From contig NZ_JNWO01000043.1 of assembly GCF_000716435.1 (NCBI RefSeq), positions 1 through 56,907 on the forward strand: DNA of 56,907 nt, in the 5' to 3' direction. The notes below the pieces were generated by a model, which saw nothing but the letters and a program-made list of their open reading frames with translations, searched no databases and was not told where the DNA came from. Position 1 is the first letter of the stretch, and the number at the start of each line of letters is the position of its first letter. The stretch comes from Streptomyces xylophagus (GTDB taxonomy: Bacteria; Actinomycetota; Actinomycetes; Streptomycetales; Streptomycetaceae). Position numbers and translations under genes: made by a program. This document shows, piece by piece, positions 33,232 through 41,839 of the stretch.

Positions 33232-34203
33232 TCAAGGGGCGGTGTCGAGGTGGACGACGACCTTGCCCACGGCCGTCTCGATCGCCGCGGTGATGGACGA
33301 GACCAGGGCGGCGGGGTCGATGTTCTTGTCGAACGTCGCGATGGCGGAGGCCAGTTGGGCGATGGCCGCGCTCTGTGCCGCCTCGGTCGCCTGGACGGCC
33401 CGTAGCCGGATGTTGGTGTCCTTGATGTAGGACTGCAGCTCCCAGTACGGGTTGGTCTTCGCGTCGGGGGCGTCGGCCGGGGCGGCGATGAGGCCGTCCA
33501 TCGTCAGCACCGCCTTCGCGGAAGCGGTGGCGATCTTGGCGATGTCGTCGGCGGTGAGCGGCATGTCGGTCTCCGTTCCGGCGGCCCACGTGCGCAGCGC
33601 GGACTCGCTCAGGTAGCAGATGGATCGGTCGAGCGGGGTCGAGGTGAACTGCCAGAACAGCGGCGTACGGCCGGCCGGGGCGGGCCGCGGGTGTGCCTCG
33701 GCCTGTGCGTAGGTCGCGGCACCGGACCAGGGGTAGGCCGGGTACCACAGCGGTACGTCCGCGGGCGCGTGGCCCGCGGCCAGGTCGCTGCCCGAGGTGT
33801 AGACGCCGACGCGCTGGCCGGGGAACGCGGCCTTGACCGCGCTGATCCACGCCTTGGCGTAGGACAGGATCCCGGCCGCGGTGACGCCCGCGTAGTTCGC
33901 TCCGTCGGACCGGCGTTCCAGGTCGAGCCAGTGGACGAAGCCGGGGCGGGCGTGGGGTTTCACGGCGGCCACGTAGTTGGCCGCCTCGGTGGTGGCGCTC
34001 TGGTTCGGCCAGCCGAAGTGGTAGGCGCCGGGGACGAGTCCGGCGGCGATGACGGCGGTGATGTGCGGGCCGAAGCGGGTGTCGTGGGTGTGCTCGCCCT
34101 CGCTGGCCTTGGCGAAGGCGAAGACGACGCCTTCGGCCTTGCGGGCGGTCCAGTTCTGGGGCGTCTGGTAGGCGGAGACGTCGACGCCACGGCATGTGGC
34201 CAT
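33232..34203 (-). CDS. GH25-like / DUF1906 lysozyme-type hydrolase (endolysin)
   Basis: A 323-residue protein with the beta/alpha-barrel features of GH25-like muramidases: GVDVSAYQ at the N-terminus, FAKASEGEHTHDTRF, AYHFGWPNQSATTEA, acidic HWLDLERR, GVYTSGSDL and WQFTSTPLDRSICYL. A helical C-terminal region (~230-323; LRAVQATEAAQSAAIAQLAS) resembles actinophage endolysin tails. There is no signal peptide, so it would need a holin or cell death to reach the wall. ATG 34203 has GAAAGGGGAA upstream. It lies beyond a strong terminator from the injection-system genes and 44 bases before the holin-like gene. Confidence 0.82.
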   Translation of the reverse strand: MATCRGVDVSAYQTPQNWTARKAEGVVFAFAKASEGEHTHDTRFGPHITAVIAAGLVPGAYHFGWPNQSATTEAANYVAAVKPHARPGFVHWLDLERRSDGANYAGVTAAGILSYAKAWISAVKAAFPGQRVGVYTSGSDLAAGHAPADVPLWYPAYPWSGAATYAQAEAHPRPAPAGRTPLFWQFTSTPLDRSICYLSESALRTWAAGTETDMPLTADDIAKIATASAKAVLTMDGLIAAPADAPDAKTNPYWELQSYIKDTNIRLRAVQATEAAQSAAIAQLASAIATFDKNIDPAALVSSITAAIETAVGKVVVHLDTAP

Positions 34204-34347
34204 GTCGGCATTCCCCTTTCGGGTCGTCGTTCCGGTCGCGGTTCCTGAAGGACGTTCGCTGCGGGCATTCGCTCGTTGTGCGTCCTGCGTCAGGGGGACG
34301 ATGACAGGCACCCCGTGACCAGGACGTCACCGCCGCGTCAACGTGAT

Positions 34348-34391
34348 CGGGCCCGGTGACGTCGATGTCGGCATCGATGTCACCGGGCCCG
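34348..34391 (-). terminator. Strong hairpin terminator after the SARP gene
   Basis: A 20-bp stem (arms 34348-34367 and 34372-34391, core CGGGCCCGGTGAC) with one G-T wobble and a TCGG loop. It lies 28 bases after the SARP stop on the minus strand and separates the injection-system transcript from the lysin gene. Confidence 0.85.
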
Positions 34392-34418
34392 GATTCTGTA
34401 TGCGGAGCGGTCGTGCGG

Positions 34419-35264
34419 CTATGCGGAGCGGTCGTGCCGTTCGGGTGTCTCGGCGATCGGCGACGGTGTCCGCGTCGCGCCCCCGGCCCGGCGCGGGATC
34501 ATGCCGGTGAAGCGTGCCGAGGGTTCGATGCCGAGTTCCTCGCGGAGCAGGCGGCGGAACGCCTCGTAGTGCCGGATCGCCTCTACGACATTGCTCTCGG
34601 CCAGGTGGACGGTGACCACCGCGCAGTGGGCGCTCTCGCGGAGGGGTTCGATCGCGACGCAGGTGAGGGCGGCCTCCAGCGCGAGTGCGTAGCAGCCGCG
34701 CCGGGTGTGCCGGGCGCTCAGCAACTCCAGTGCGTGCAGCCGGAGTTGGCGCAGTCGCTCCCGTTCGGAGCAGATCCACTCCTCGTCCCAGCCGGGGAGG
34801 AGTTCGCCTCGCGCCAAAAGGCCGAGCGGCGGCAGCGCGTCGCCCGGATCGTGTGCGGAGCCGGTGAGGCGCAGGGCGGCCCGGGTGAAGTCGTCGACGT
34901 CGACGGACACGCCGTCCGCGAGGTACAGGGTGTCGCCGTCGCTGCCCACCGCCGGGTACCGCACCCGGCGCAGCCGCCAGAGCGTCGTCCGCAGGCTGCC
35001 CTGCGCGTGCTCCTCGGTGACGTCGGGCCACAGGGTTCCGGCGACCACGGAGCGGGGCGCGCGCTGGTGCAGCCCGAGGTAGGCCAGCAGCCGCTGCTCG
35101 TTCGCCGGGACGGCGATGCCGCCCTCCGCGCCCTCCAGCCGGAAAGCGCCGAACAGACGCAGCCTGGCGAGCGCCGGGGGCTGTCCTGCCGGTGCCTGTG
35201 CTGCCGGTGCCTGTTCTGTCGTGTCGAGTCTTCGTGGTGCCGCGGTCAGTTCGTCCCAGGCCAT
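34419..35264 (-). CDS. SARP/BTAD-family transcriptional regulator
   Basis: A 281-residue regulator. It has an OmpR-type winged helix (LRLFGAFRLEGAEGGIAVPA, NEQRLLAYLGLHQRAPRSVV, LWPDVTEEHAQGSLRTTLWR) followed by a bacterial transcriptional activator (BTAD) helical domain (WDEEWICSERERLRQLRLHA, to HYEAFRRLLREELGIEPS). No ATPase domain is present, as in short SARPs. ATG 35264 has GGGGACGG upstream. It begins 101 bases after the last cargo gene on the same strand, so it may be the last gene of the injection-system operon and its activator. Confidence 0.85.
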   Translation of the reverse strand: MAWDELTAAPRRLDTTEQAPAAQAPAGQPPALARLRLFGAFRLEGAEGGIAVPANEQRLLAYLGLHQRAPRSVVAGTLWPDVTEEHAQGSLRTTLWRLRRVRYPAVGSDGDTLYLADGVSVDVDDFTRAALRLTGSAHDPGDALPPLGLLARGELLPGWDEEWICSERERLRQLRLHALELLSARHTRRGCYALALEAALTCVAIEPLRESAHCAVVTVHLAESNVVEAIRHYEAFRRLLREELGIEPSARFTGMIPRRAGGATRTPSPIAETPERHDRSA

Positions 35265-35364
35265 CGCCGTCCCCGTTTCCCCGTGTCGAGGTGACCAGAG
35301 TGAGGAGGCCGAACGGGGTCTGTCATATGCCGTTCCGCTCATCGGACCCGAAGTGGCCTCGTGG

Positions 35365-37011
35365 TCACGGGCTCGGCGGCACGTTGGGGTAGGGCAGCGT
35401 GAGGAGGTCGCCGGGCATGAGGCCCAGGTCGTAGAAGAGTTCACGGTGGATGGCCCAGGCGACGGTGTTCCGGGTGGCCTGGGTGAGCAGGGGGATCCGG
35501 TCGACCGCCACGAGCATCTGGGCGTACAGCGCCTCGACCGTCACCTGGGTGTCGCCGGCCCGGCGTCGCGCCATCGCCCAGTTCTTCCAGTGCTGGTCGA
35601 AGGTCGCGTGGACGAAGGTGGGGAGCAGCGTGGTGGGGGCGTTGCCGCGGCTGTAGCCGGTCACGTCCCGCAGGAAGGAGGTCGGGCCGAGGTGCGCCGA
35701 CTGGACCTGGCCGCCCGATACTCCGTAGGCGCCGCGGACATCGGACGCGTCCGCGTGCCGCTGCACCGCGAGATCCACCGTGCCCGGCGCACCCTGCGGC
35801 CCGATCAGCCCCGCGGCCCGGGCGTCGACGGCCGCGGTGGCGGGGCCGGTGCCGCTCGGTGTCGCCGACGGCACGATGGCCAGTTCGTCGCTGATCTGCG
35901 CGAACGCCTCGTCGGGTCCGAGCGGGGCGACCGTCAGGTCGAATCGCCGTACGGCGGGCGCCGATTGCCGTACGGCCAGCGGCTGTTGGGCTTCCTGGAC
36001 CGGCTCCGGTGTCGTCGTGGGCGGCCGTCGCGGGCTCGGCGACGGGCCCTCGGCGGGGACGGGTGCGGATGCCGCCACCCTGGTCGCGGGCAGCGCGTTG
36101 TCCACGCCCGTCATCGCCCGCTCCATGCCGAGGCGGAGCGCCAACGCCCTTGTCCACGCGGAGAGTCCGCTCGGTGGGAGGGGTCGGGCGGACGCGGTGG
36201 CGGTCGAGACGGCGGGGGGCGCCTCTGGCACCACCGCTTCGGCTACGGCGCGCTGCGGCGGGTCGGGGACCTCGTCGGGCCGGGCGGGGCTGATGCGTCC
36301 CGCGCGAGGGGACACCGTCCCCGCGCCGGCGACGACGAACGGAGCGATCCAGTGCTGTGTGAACTCGTGCGCCCGCGCCGTCCGGAAGGCCTGGGCGTTC
36401 ACCTGGTCGAACGTGACCGGCCGGTGTCGCTGTTCCTGGAGCAGGAGCCAGCCGCGGATGGTCGCGGAGAGGATGAAACCGCAGCGGTCCCGCTCGTCGA
36501 CGGCCTCCTGGTACGCGGGCCCGAGCGCGTCCCGCCGTCCGAGATCGAACCTGTGCATGGCGTCGAGGTAGGCCTTGGCATCCTCGCGCCGGAGGCTCTC
36601 CCTGATCTCCTCCGCGCGTCTGATGGCCTGGTTGAGGCGTGCCGTCCAGTACCTGTGCCAGATGTCGTACATCTCGTCGGCCGTGAGCGTGTTGTGCGGA
36701 TTAGCCGGATCGCGCGGCGACAGCTGCGGACCGGGGGCCGCTGCCCCGGACGGGGAGACGACCGGTATGCCGACCGGGTCGCCGTTCTTGCCGTAACTGG
36801 GTACGGCGTAGCTGTCGCGGTCGGTGCCCGCGACACGCTCGCGTGGCCGGGGACGGGGGCTCGCCTGCGGTGGCGCCGGCTCCCCCGGTGCGGCGTCGCG
36901 CAGCGCGCCGCGGATCGCGGCCACGACCGTGGCGCTCAGCCGTCGGCCGTCCTCGGCCGACAGGCCGTCCGGCACCGTGATGTCCGTGGGCAGGTGGTAA
37001 CGCCGTCGCAT
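35365..37011 (-). CDS. Putative injection-system cargo protein with C-terminal toxin-like domain
   Basis: 548 residues. The N-terminus (RRRYHLPTDITVPDGLSAED) and the motif SYAVPSYGKNGDPVGIPV near residue 67 correspond to those of the next cargo protein, as does a helical segment (EMYDIWHRYWTARL...). A Pro/Ala-rich linker (~240-420) leads to a C-terminal domain (~430-548) with GAYGVSGGQVQSAHLGPTSF, HATFDQHWKNWAMARRR and AWAIHRELFYDLGL. The spaced His, Asp and Trp look enzyme-like and resemble polymorphic-toxin endings, but I cannot name the activity. ATG 37011 has GGAGG upstream. Likely loaded into the tube or sheath lumen. Confidence 0.7.
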   Translation of the reverse strand: MRRRYHLPTDITVPDGLSAEDGRRLSATVVAAIRGALRDAAPGEPAPPQASPRPRPRERVAGTDRDSYAVPSYGKNGDPVGIPVVSPSGAAAPGPQLSPRDPANPHNTLTADEMYDIWHRYWTARLNQAIRRAEEIRESLRREDAKAYLDAMHRFDLGRRDALGPAYQEAVDERDRCGFILSATIRGWLLLQEQRHRPVTFDQVNAQAFRTARAHEFTQHWIAPFVVAGAGTVSPRAGRISPARPDEVPDPPQRAVAEAVVPEAPPAVSTATASARPLPPSGLSAWTRALALRLGMERAMTGVDNALPATRVAASAPVPAEGPSPSPRRPPTTTPEPVQEAQQPLAVRQSAPAVRRFDLTVAPLGPDEAFAQISDELAIVPSATPSGTGPATAAVDARAAGLIGPQGAPGTVDLAVQRHADASDVRGAYGVSGGQVQSAHLGPTSFLRDVTGYSRGNAPTTLLPTFVHATFDQHWKNWAMARRRAGDTQVTVEALYAQMLVAVDRIPLLTQATRNTVAWAIHRELFYDLGLMPGDLLTLPYPNVPPSP

Positions 37012-37066
37012 GGCCTTCGACCTCCGGGGTGGGGACGACATCGGAATCTCGCGCTCGGTCCGGTGT

Positions 37067-40000
37067 TCAGCGCACTCGGCTTCCGGCGATCAGGCGATAG
37101 ACCGCACTCGTGTCGTCCGCCGTGATCTCGAACACGATGTCCGGATGGAGTGCGCTGAGCCGGCTCAGCACCCCGGCCCGGGAGCCGCCGCCCAGCCCCG
37201 CCGCGCAGATCGAGCAGACCTCCTGGTCGACGCGGATGTACACGGTCCTTCCGCGCGCGGCCTCGCGTTCGGCGGTCGTCAGGCGGGACAGACGGGCGTC
37301 CAGTTGCTGGCCGAGTGCCTGCTCCGCGTGCCCGTGGGCCTGGGGGACCACGACGCCTTCCGGCGGCCTGATCTCGTGTGCGGGGTCGTACGAACCCAGG
37401 GCTCTGGGCGATCCTCCGGAGAAGCGTTCGCCGCTCAGCGCGGGGATGTCCGACCGGGCGACCGCGACCGTCCCCTCGTAGCCGGCCGCCGCCTTGGCGG
37501 TCGGTGGCACGCTCTGCTCGCCCGCCGGAGTCTTACGGTTCTCCCAGCCGGCGCGCTCCCGGGTCGAGGGTTCGCGCAGACCCGCCTCCTCCAGGCGGCG
37601 CCGCTCGGCCTCGACGGCGGCGCGTGCCTCGCCCAGGTCCGCGCGGAGGCTGTCCTGCATCGCGGGGTCGGTCGGCCGTTGGGGCTGGAGGGGTCTGCGC
37701 CGTCCGCCCCAGCGTTCGTCGAGGTACTCCCTCGCGACCGGGTCCTGGGCCTCGCGGGCGTGCAGTTGCTCGTCGCTCGCGTGCTCGTACCAGCTTCTGG
37801 CCTGCCCTGCCTCCGGGTCCGTCGCGGCGGCCTCTTCGAGTTGCTGTCGGGTCTGCCAGCGGGGTGCGGCGTCGCCGCTCGGGTGGGGGGCTGGGGCAGC
37901 CGCCGGGTGTTCCGGGACGCCCCCAGTCCTCAACTCCCCTCCAGGAGAGCCCACTTGGCCGCCGATGGACTCCGCCGCCTTCCCCTCGGTCCCGATCTGC
38001 GTCGGCGGGCGCCAGGCCCGCACCTCCGTCAGGATGTCCTCGAACGCGCCCTCGCCGGCCGATCGTTGGGCGGCGAGCCGGTCGACGTACCGCATGACGG
38101 TGGCCTCGTCCATCCTGGCCGTCGCGCCGAGTTCGACGACCTCCCTGACCCGCTGGAAGGCGACTTCGAGTCCGGCGCGCTCGGCGCCGGTCAGTCCCGT
38201 CACCTCGCCCATGAGCGCGAGGAGTTGAGCGTCCTTGCGGAGTTGGGTGAACCTCGTCGCACCCGTCCTGACCGCGTAGTACAGGCCCTTGAACAGCGCC
38301 GTCGGGTCACCTCCCGCGAAAGCCCGGCCGAGTGCCTGGCCGGCCGCCCGCTTGAGGTCGAGCGCTGCCGCCGCGTGAGCCTGGAGCGCCGCCTTCACCT
38401 CCGGTCGTAGTCCTTCGGCCGCGTCGATCCTCGCGGTGAGCGTCCTGAATCGTGCCGCGGCGGACTCGGCGTCCGTGGCGGCGGCGAACTCGCGCAGCGG
38501 CGCCTCCAGCGAGGCGAGGCCTTTCGCCGACGCCTTCAGCAGCGCGGCCACCGTGCTGTTGAGGTCGAGCGCCGCCGCCGCGACGGCGATCCCGACCCAG
38601 ACGAGCGACGGCTCGTCGTCGAGGAACAACAGCCGGTATTCGACGGCCTGTTGGCGGTACTCGTCGATCGCCTCCACGACCTGGTAGGTGCTCACCAGGG
38701 TGTTCGCCAGCAGCACGCCCGCGGCGACCCATCCGCCGCCGGGCACGAACACCGCGAGAGCCAGGGCGAGGGTGCCCGTGACGATGGCGGAGAAGACGTG
38801 CGTCGAAGGCTTGTGGTCGCGGATGATCCAGGCATAGATCGTGTCGTCCTGCACGCCCTGAAGTCTCTTCGCCGCCTTGACGAGATTCGGCTCGCTGAAG
38901 ACGCGTTCGGACTCCCCCGGCGTGAACTCGCCACGGGCCGTCGCCGTGTCCGACAGCCGCTCCTGGACGATGTCGAGCAGGTACCGCTGGGCGGCGGGCG
39001 CGTCGAGGCCGGTGAGCTTCCTGCGGCCGGTGCCCCGGCCGAGTTTCCGGGGGTCCACCAGCGGGTCGCCGCCGGAGCCGGTCACCACCGCCTGTTCGGC
39101 CGAGGCCCAGGATGTGTCGGCTGCCGCGATGTGGCGCTCGACCTCCTCCGAGTTGGCCTTCAACTGCCGGACGGGCAGCGCCTCGGCCTGCTCCAGCAGG
39201 CTCTCCGCCAGCGACCGCTGCGCGGCGGCGTTCGCGTAGTCGCCGGCCGCCGTGGTGTTCGCGATGCCCGCGAGCATCCGCTCGACGTAGCGGAGATCCT
39301 GAAGCCTGTTCCGTTCCTCGTGGAGGGTGTGGTCGTAGCGGGCGAGGATGTCGATCCCGAGGGCGGCCGCCTCGGTCCGGAAGCGGAGCCGGTAGGTCTC
39401 CATCGCGTCGACGAACGCCCGCTCGTGGGCGAACCCGTGGCGTGCCAGGGATGCCGTCAACTGGGCCTCGACATCGATCAGTTCGCCGACGCGGGCGGCG
39501 ACCTCGACGGCGGCCGCGGCGTCGTCGGCGTACGCGGTGCTCGCCCGCAGCTCGTTCCTGCGGGCCCAAAGGAGGTACAGGTCCTCGCAGCCGAAGAGCG
39601 TGCTCGCCGCCGCGTCGGTGCGGCGCGCGTCGGACCGGTGTTTCCGCTCGGCGGCCAGGTAGCGCTCGACGGAGGCGTCGAGTTCGGCCCAACTGGTCGT
39701 CGTCGAGGCGACCTTGGCGAGGTAGTCCGTGCGCTGGGCCGCCGTCATTGCGGTCAGTTTCCGTGCGAGGCGGAGCACGGTGGCGTAGTCCTTCGGGGTC
39801 AACGGGCGGCCGCCCGCGAAGAGGATCTTCCTGACGTCCTCGGGCAGGGCGGAGATGTCCCGGCGCAGCTCGTGCTCGTGCAGGGCGTCGGCCCGTGCCG
39901 CGCGCCAGCGGGCTCGCAGGGCTTCGTCCTCCGGGCCGGTGCCGAGCCTCGTGTCCGGCGCGAGCGCGTTGTCCCGCCAGAACCTCGCGTCCGCCGCCGC

Positions 40001-40531
40001 GTTGATCTCGGCACGCTCGGACTCGGACAGGCGGTCCATCGCGGTCCGCGTGACGTCGGTGACGGGCAGCAGGAGGAAACCGCGCCGGACGTCCGCGGCG
40101 GTCGCCGACCTGCCGTGCGGGTTCCGCCAGTGCCACAGCGGAAGCAGCCGGTCCACCTCCCGTTCGTCCGTGGCCCCGTAGTACTGCCGGACGAACTCGC
40201 GCAGCAGCTCCGGCGGCGACATCACCCGCTTCACCCTCAGCCGGAACGGCACCGGCGCGCTCTTCCGTACCGGGACCGCGACCGGGTCGCCGTCGTGGCC
40301 GTAGGAGGGGATCGCGTATCCCTCGGCGGCTTCGCGGTCCGGGTCGTACGGGTCGCGGATCTTCGTCGGCGGGGCGGTGCGGTGGCCGTGCCAGTCGGAC
40401 AGGAGGCGTTCGGCCTCGGTGAGGCGGGCCGCGACCGCGCGGGTCAAGGCCCGGCCCGCCGCCTCCAGTTGGTCGTCGGTGGGCACCCCGACGATCCGGA
40501 GGGTGATGGGGACGTGGCACTCGATCCGCAT
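37067..40531 (-). CDS. Putative injection-system cargo protein with C-terminal deaminase-like toxin domain
   Basis: 1154 residues. N-terminal ~50 residues (HVPITLRIVGVPTDDQLEAA) then GYAIPSYGHDGDPVAVPV near residue 70, shared with the neighbouring cargo gene. A long helical region follows, including LFGCEDLYLLWARRNELRAS. A hydrophobic pair near 580-610 (VTGTLALALAVFVPGGGWVA) could be membrane-inserting. The C-terminus (~1040-1154) has HGHAEQAL and VCSICAAGL, the H-x-E and C-x-x-C zinc/catalytic signature of nucleotide/nucleic-acid deaminases, followed by LSRLSALHPDIVFEIT as in secreted toxin deaminases. No immunity gene is evident beside it. The domain call is inference from motif order. Confidence 0.78.
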   Translation of the reverse strand: MRIECHVPITLRIVGVPTDDQLEAAGRALTRAVAARLTEAERLLSDWHGHRTAPPTKIRDPYDPDREAAEGYAIPSYGHDGDPVAVPVRKSAPVPFRLRVKRVMSPPELLREFVRQYYGATDEREVDRLLPLWHWRNPHGRSATAADVRRGFLLLPVTDVTRTAMDRLSESERAEINAAADARFWRDNALAPDTRLGTGPEDEALRARWRAARADALHEHELRRDISALPEDVRKILFAGGRPLTPKDYATVLRLARKLTAMTAAQRTDYLAKVASTTTSWAELDASVERYLAAERKHRSDARRTDAAASTLFGCEDLYLLWARRNELRASTAYADDAAAAVEVAARVGELIDVEAQLTASLARHGFAHERAFVDAMETYRLRFRTEAAALGIDILARYDHTLHEERNRLQDLRYVERMLAGIANTTAAGDYANAAAQRSLAESLLEQAEALPVRQLKANSEEVERHIAAADTSWASAEQAVVTGSGGDPLVDPRKLGRGTGRRKLTGLDAPAAQRYLLDIVQERLSDTATARGEFTPGESERVFSEPNLVKAAKRLQGVQDDTIYAWIIRDHKPSTHVFSAIVTGTLALALAVFVPGGGWVAAGVLLANTLVSTYQVVEAIDEYRQQAVEYRLLFLDDEPSLVWVGIAVAAAALDLNSTVAALLKASAKGLASLEAPLREFAAATDAESAAARFRTLTARIDAAEGLRPEVKAALQAHAAAALDLKRAAGQALGRAFAGGDPTALFKGLYYAVRTGATRFTQLRKDAQLLALMGEVTGLTGAERAGLEVAFQRVREVVELGATARMDEATVMRYVDRLAAQRSAGEGAFEDILTEVRAWRPPTQIGTEGKAAESIGGQVGSPGGELRTGGVPEHPAAAPAPHPSGDAAPRWQTRQQLEEAAATDPEAGQARSWYEHASDEQLHAREAQDPVAREYLDERWGGRRRPLQPQRPTDPAMQDSLRADLGEARAAVEAERRRLEEAGLREPSTRERAGWENRKTPAGEQSVPPTAKAAAGYEGTVAVARSDIPALSGERFSGGSPRALGSYDPAHEIRPPEGVVVPQAHGHAEQALGQQLDARLSRLTTAEREAARGRTVYIRVDQEVCSICAAGLGGGSRAGVLSRLSALHPDIVFEITADDTSAVYRLIAGSRVR

Positions 40532-40540
40532 GGCGCCGGC

Positions 40541-41170
40541 TCAGCTCGCGGTGTAGGCGAGTTGGACGGTCGCCAGTGTCGTCGCGCCGAGACCGTTCGG
40601 AACGGCGCTCACCGTGGCGACGACGCAGTACCGGTAGTTGTCGGTATCGACCGCGCCACGCGCGACGTCGACGGGCACCGTGACGTCGTACGGGTTGGTC
40701 AGGGCGGACGTGTCGCTGCTGATCTCGGCCAGCGTTTGTGGCGTCACCCTCGCATCGATCAGCGGGGTTCGGGTCAAGGCGATGCTGAGCGTGACAGAAC
40801 TGCCCGAGTACAGGCCCATGGCGCGGAGTGAGACCAGCCGGACGTTCGCCGGCAGGCTGAGGCCCATCACTCCGATGGCCCCGGTGCTGGTGTCCGGGGT
40901 CACCGCTCCGGTCTTGTCGTAGAACCACCTTCCGCGTGCGACCGAGACGAAGTCGAGGCCGGGCGTGAGCAGTTGCCGATCGGTCGTGCCGCCGACGGTC
41001 TGGGCGAGTTCGGCGTTGATCTGGCTGACCACGGCGGCTGCCTGGTGCAGGTCGCTGCTGATGGCGTCGAACCGCACGTTGAAGCCCCGCGGGCCGTCAC
41101 CGATGATGCGGTCGGCGTTGTCGATCCAGTCGAAGGGATCGAAGGTGGGCGTGTAGCCGAGGTTGGTCAT
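40541..41170 (-). CDS. Injection-system-associated protein, paralogue A (unknown)
   Basis: 209 residues, one of three adjacent paralogues. The N-terminal helix carries GFNVRFDAISSDLHQAAAVV. The rest is beta-rich, with SLPANVRLVSLRAMGLYSG and NYRYCVVATVSAV, ending LATVQLAYTAS. The shared frame (GFN.RF.AI.SDL.Q...VV..I, later LP...RL.S.R..G) is clear across all three. Possible roles are fibre, tip or decoration subunits of the particle. ATG 41170 has GGAAGGGA upstream. Confidence 0.75.
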   Translation of the reverse strand: MTNLGYTPTFDPFDWIDNADRIIGDGPRGFNVRFDAISSDLHQAAAVVSQINAELAQTVGGTTDRQLLTPGLDFVSVARGRWFYDKTGAVTPDTSTGAIGVMGLSLPANVRLVSLRAMGLYSGSSVTLSIALTRTPLIDARVTPQTLAEISSDTSALTNPYDVTVPVDVARGAVDTDNYRYCVVATVSAVPNGLGATTLATVQLAYTAS

Positions 41171-41186
41171 GGGTGTCCCTTCCCGG

Positions 41187-41831
41187 TCAGGACGGCGGTG
41201 CGAGGGTGAGATGGACGGCCTCGATCGACATGGTGCCGGCCTCACTGGTGCTGAAGGCCGCCGTGAAGACGTAGCGGAAGACGGTCGTGTCGATCAGGGC
41301 ACGCGACGCGGTGACCGGTATCTGGAAGTCGAAGCCTCCGTCGCCGTTGACGAGGGTGAAGGCCAGCGTCTCGGGGGTCGCGGGTGGGACGACGAGCCTG
41401 AGCGGCGTGCGCGCCAACGAGACGTTGCTGCTGGTGGCCAGGCCACTGTCGTTGATGGAGCCCACGACGCGCAGCGATGTCAGCCGGAACCCGTCCGGCA
41501 GGGACAGGTTGGTCACGCCGACAACGGAATCGGGCGGTTCGCTGATCGTCGCCGTGGCCACCCCGTCGGCGTCATAGCTCCAGGGGTCGCTCAAGCCGAC
41601 GGCTCGCAGGACCGGCGTGAAGCTGAGCCGCTGCTGCTGCGGGGGTGGAGGGGTGTTGGACGCATCGATCGCCGCGCCGATGTCGGCCACCACGGTGGAC
41701 AGTTGGCGCAGGTCGCTCGCGATCGCGTTGAACTTCCCGTTGAACCCGCCCGGCCCGGCCGCCGTCACCCTGGACTTGCGGTCCTCCCAGGGGACGTCCT
41801 GGAACGTCGGGGTAAAGCTGAGGTTGGCCAC
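41187..41831 (-). CDS. Injection-system-associated protein, paralogue B (unknown)
   Basis: 214 residues. The N-terminus MANLSFTPTFQDVPWEDRKS is followed by GFNGKFNAIASDLRQLSTVV, nearly the same as in paralogue C, then a Pro-rich joint (PPPPQQQ) and a beta-rich half with SLPDGFRLTSLRVVGSINDS and FRYVFTAAFSTSE. Seventeen bases separate it from paralogue A. Function unknown; a trimeric or mixed fibre with A and C is possible. Confidence 0.75.
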   Translation of the reverse strand: MANLSFTPTFQDVPWEDRKSRVTAAGPGGFNGKFNAIASDLRQLSTVVADIGAAIDASNTPPPPQQQRLSFTPVLRAVGLSDPWSYDADGVATATISEPPDSVVGVTNLSLPDGFRLTSLRVVGSINDSGLATSSNVSLARTPLRLVVPPATPETLAFTLVNGDGGFDFQIPVTASRALIDTTVFRYVFTAAFSTSEAGTMSIEAVHLTLAPPS

Positions 41832-41839
41832 GATGACTC

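Noticed and set aside
38307..40928. 873-codon minus-strand frame overlapping the large cargo gene
   Set aside because: Arg/Gly/Ala/Pro-rich shadow frame; the cargo frame has domain structure and coupled neighbours.
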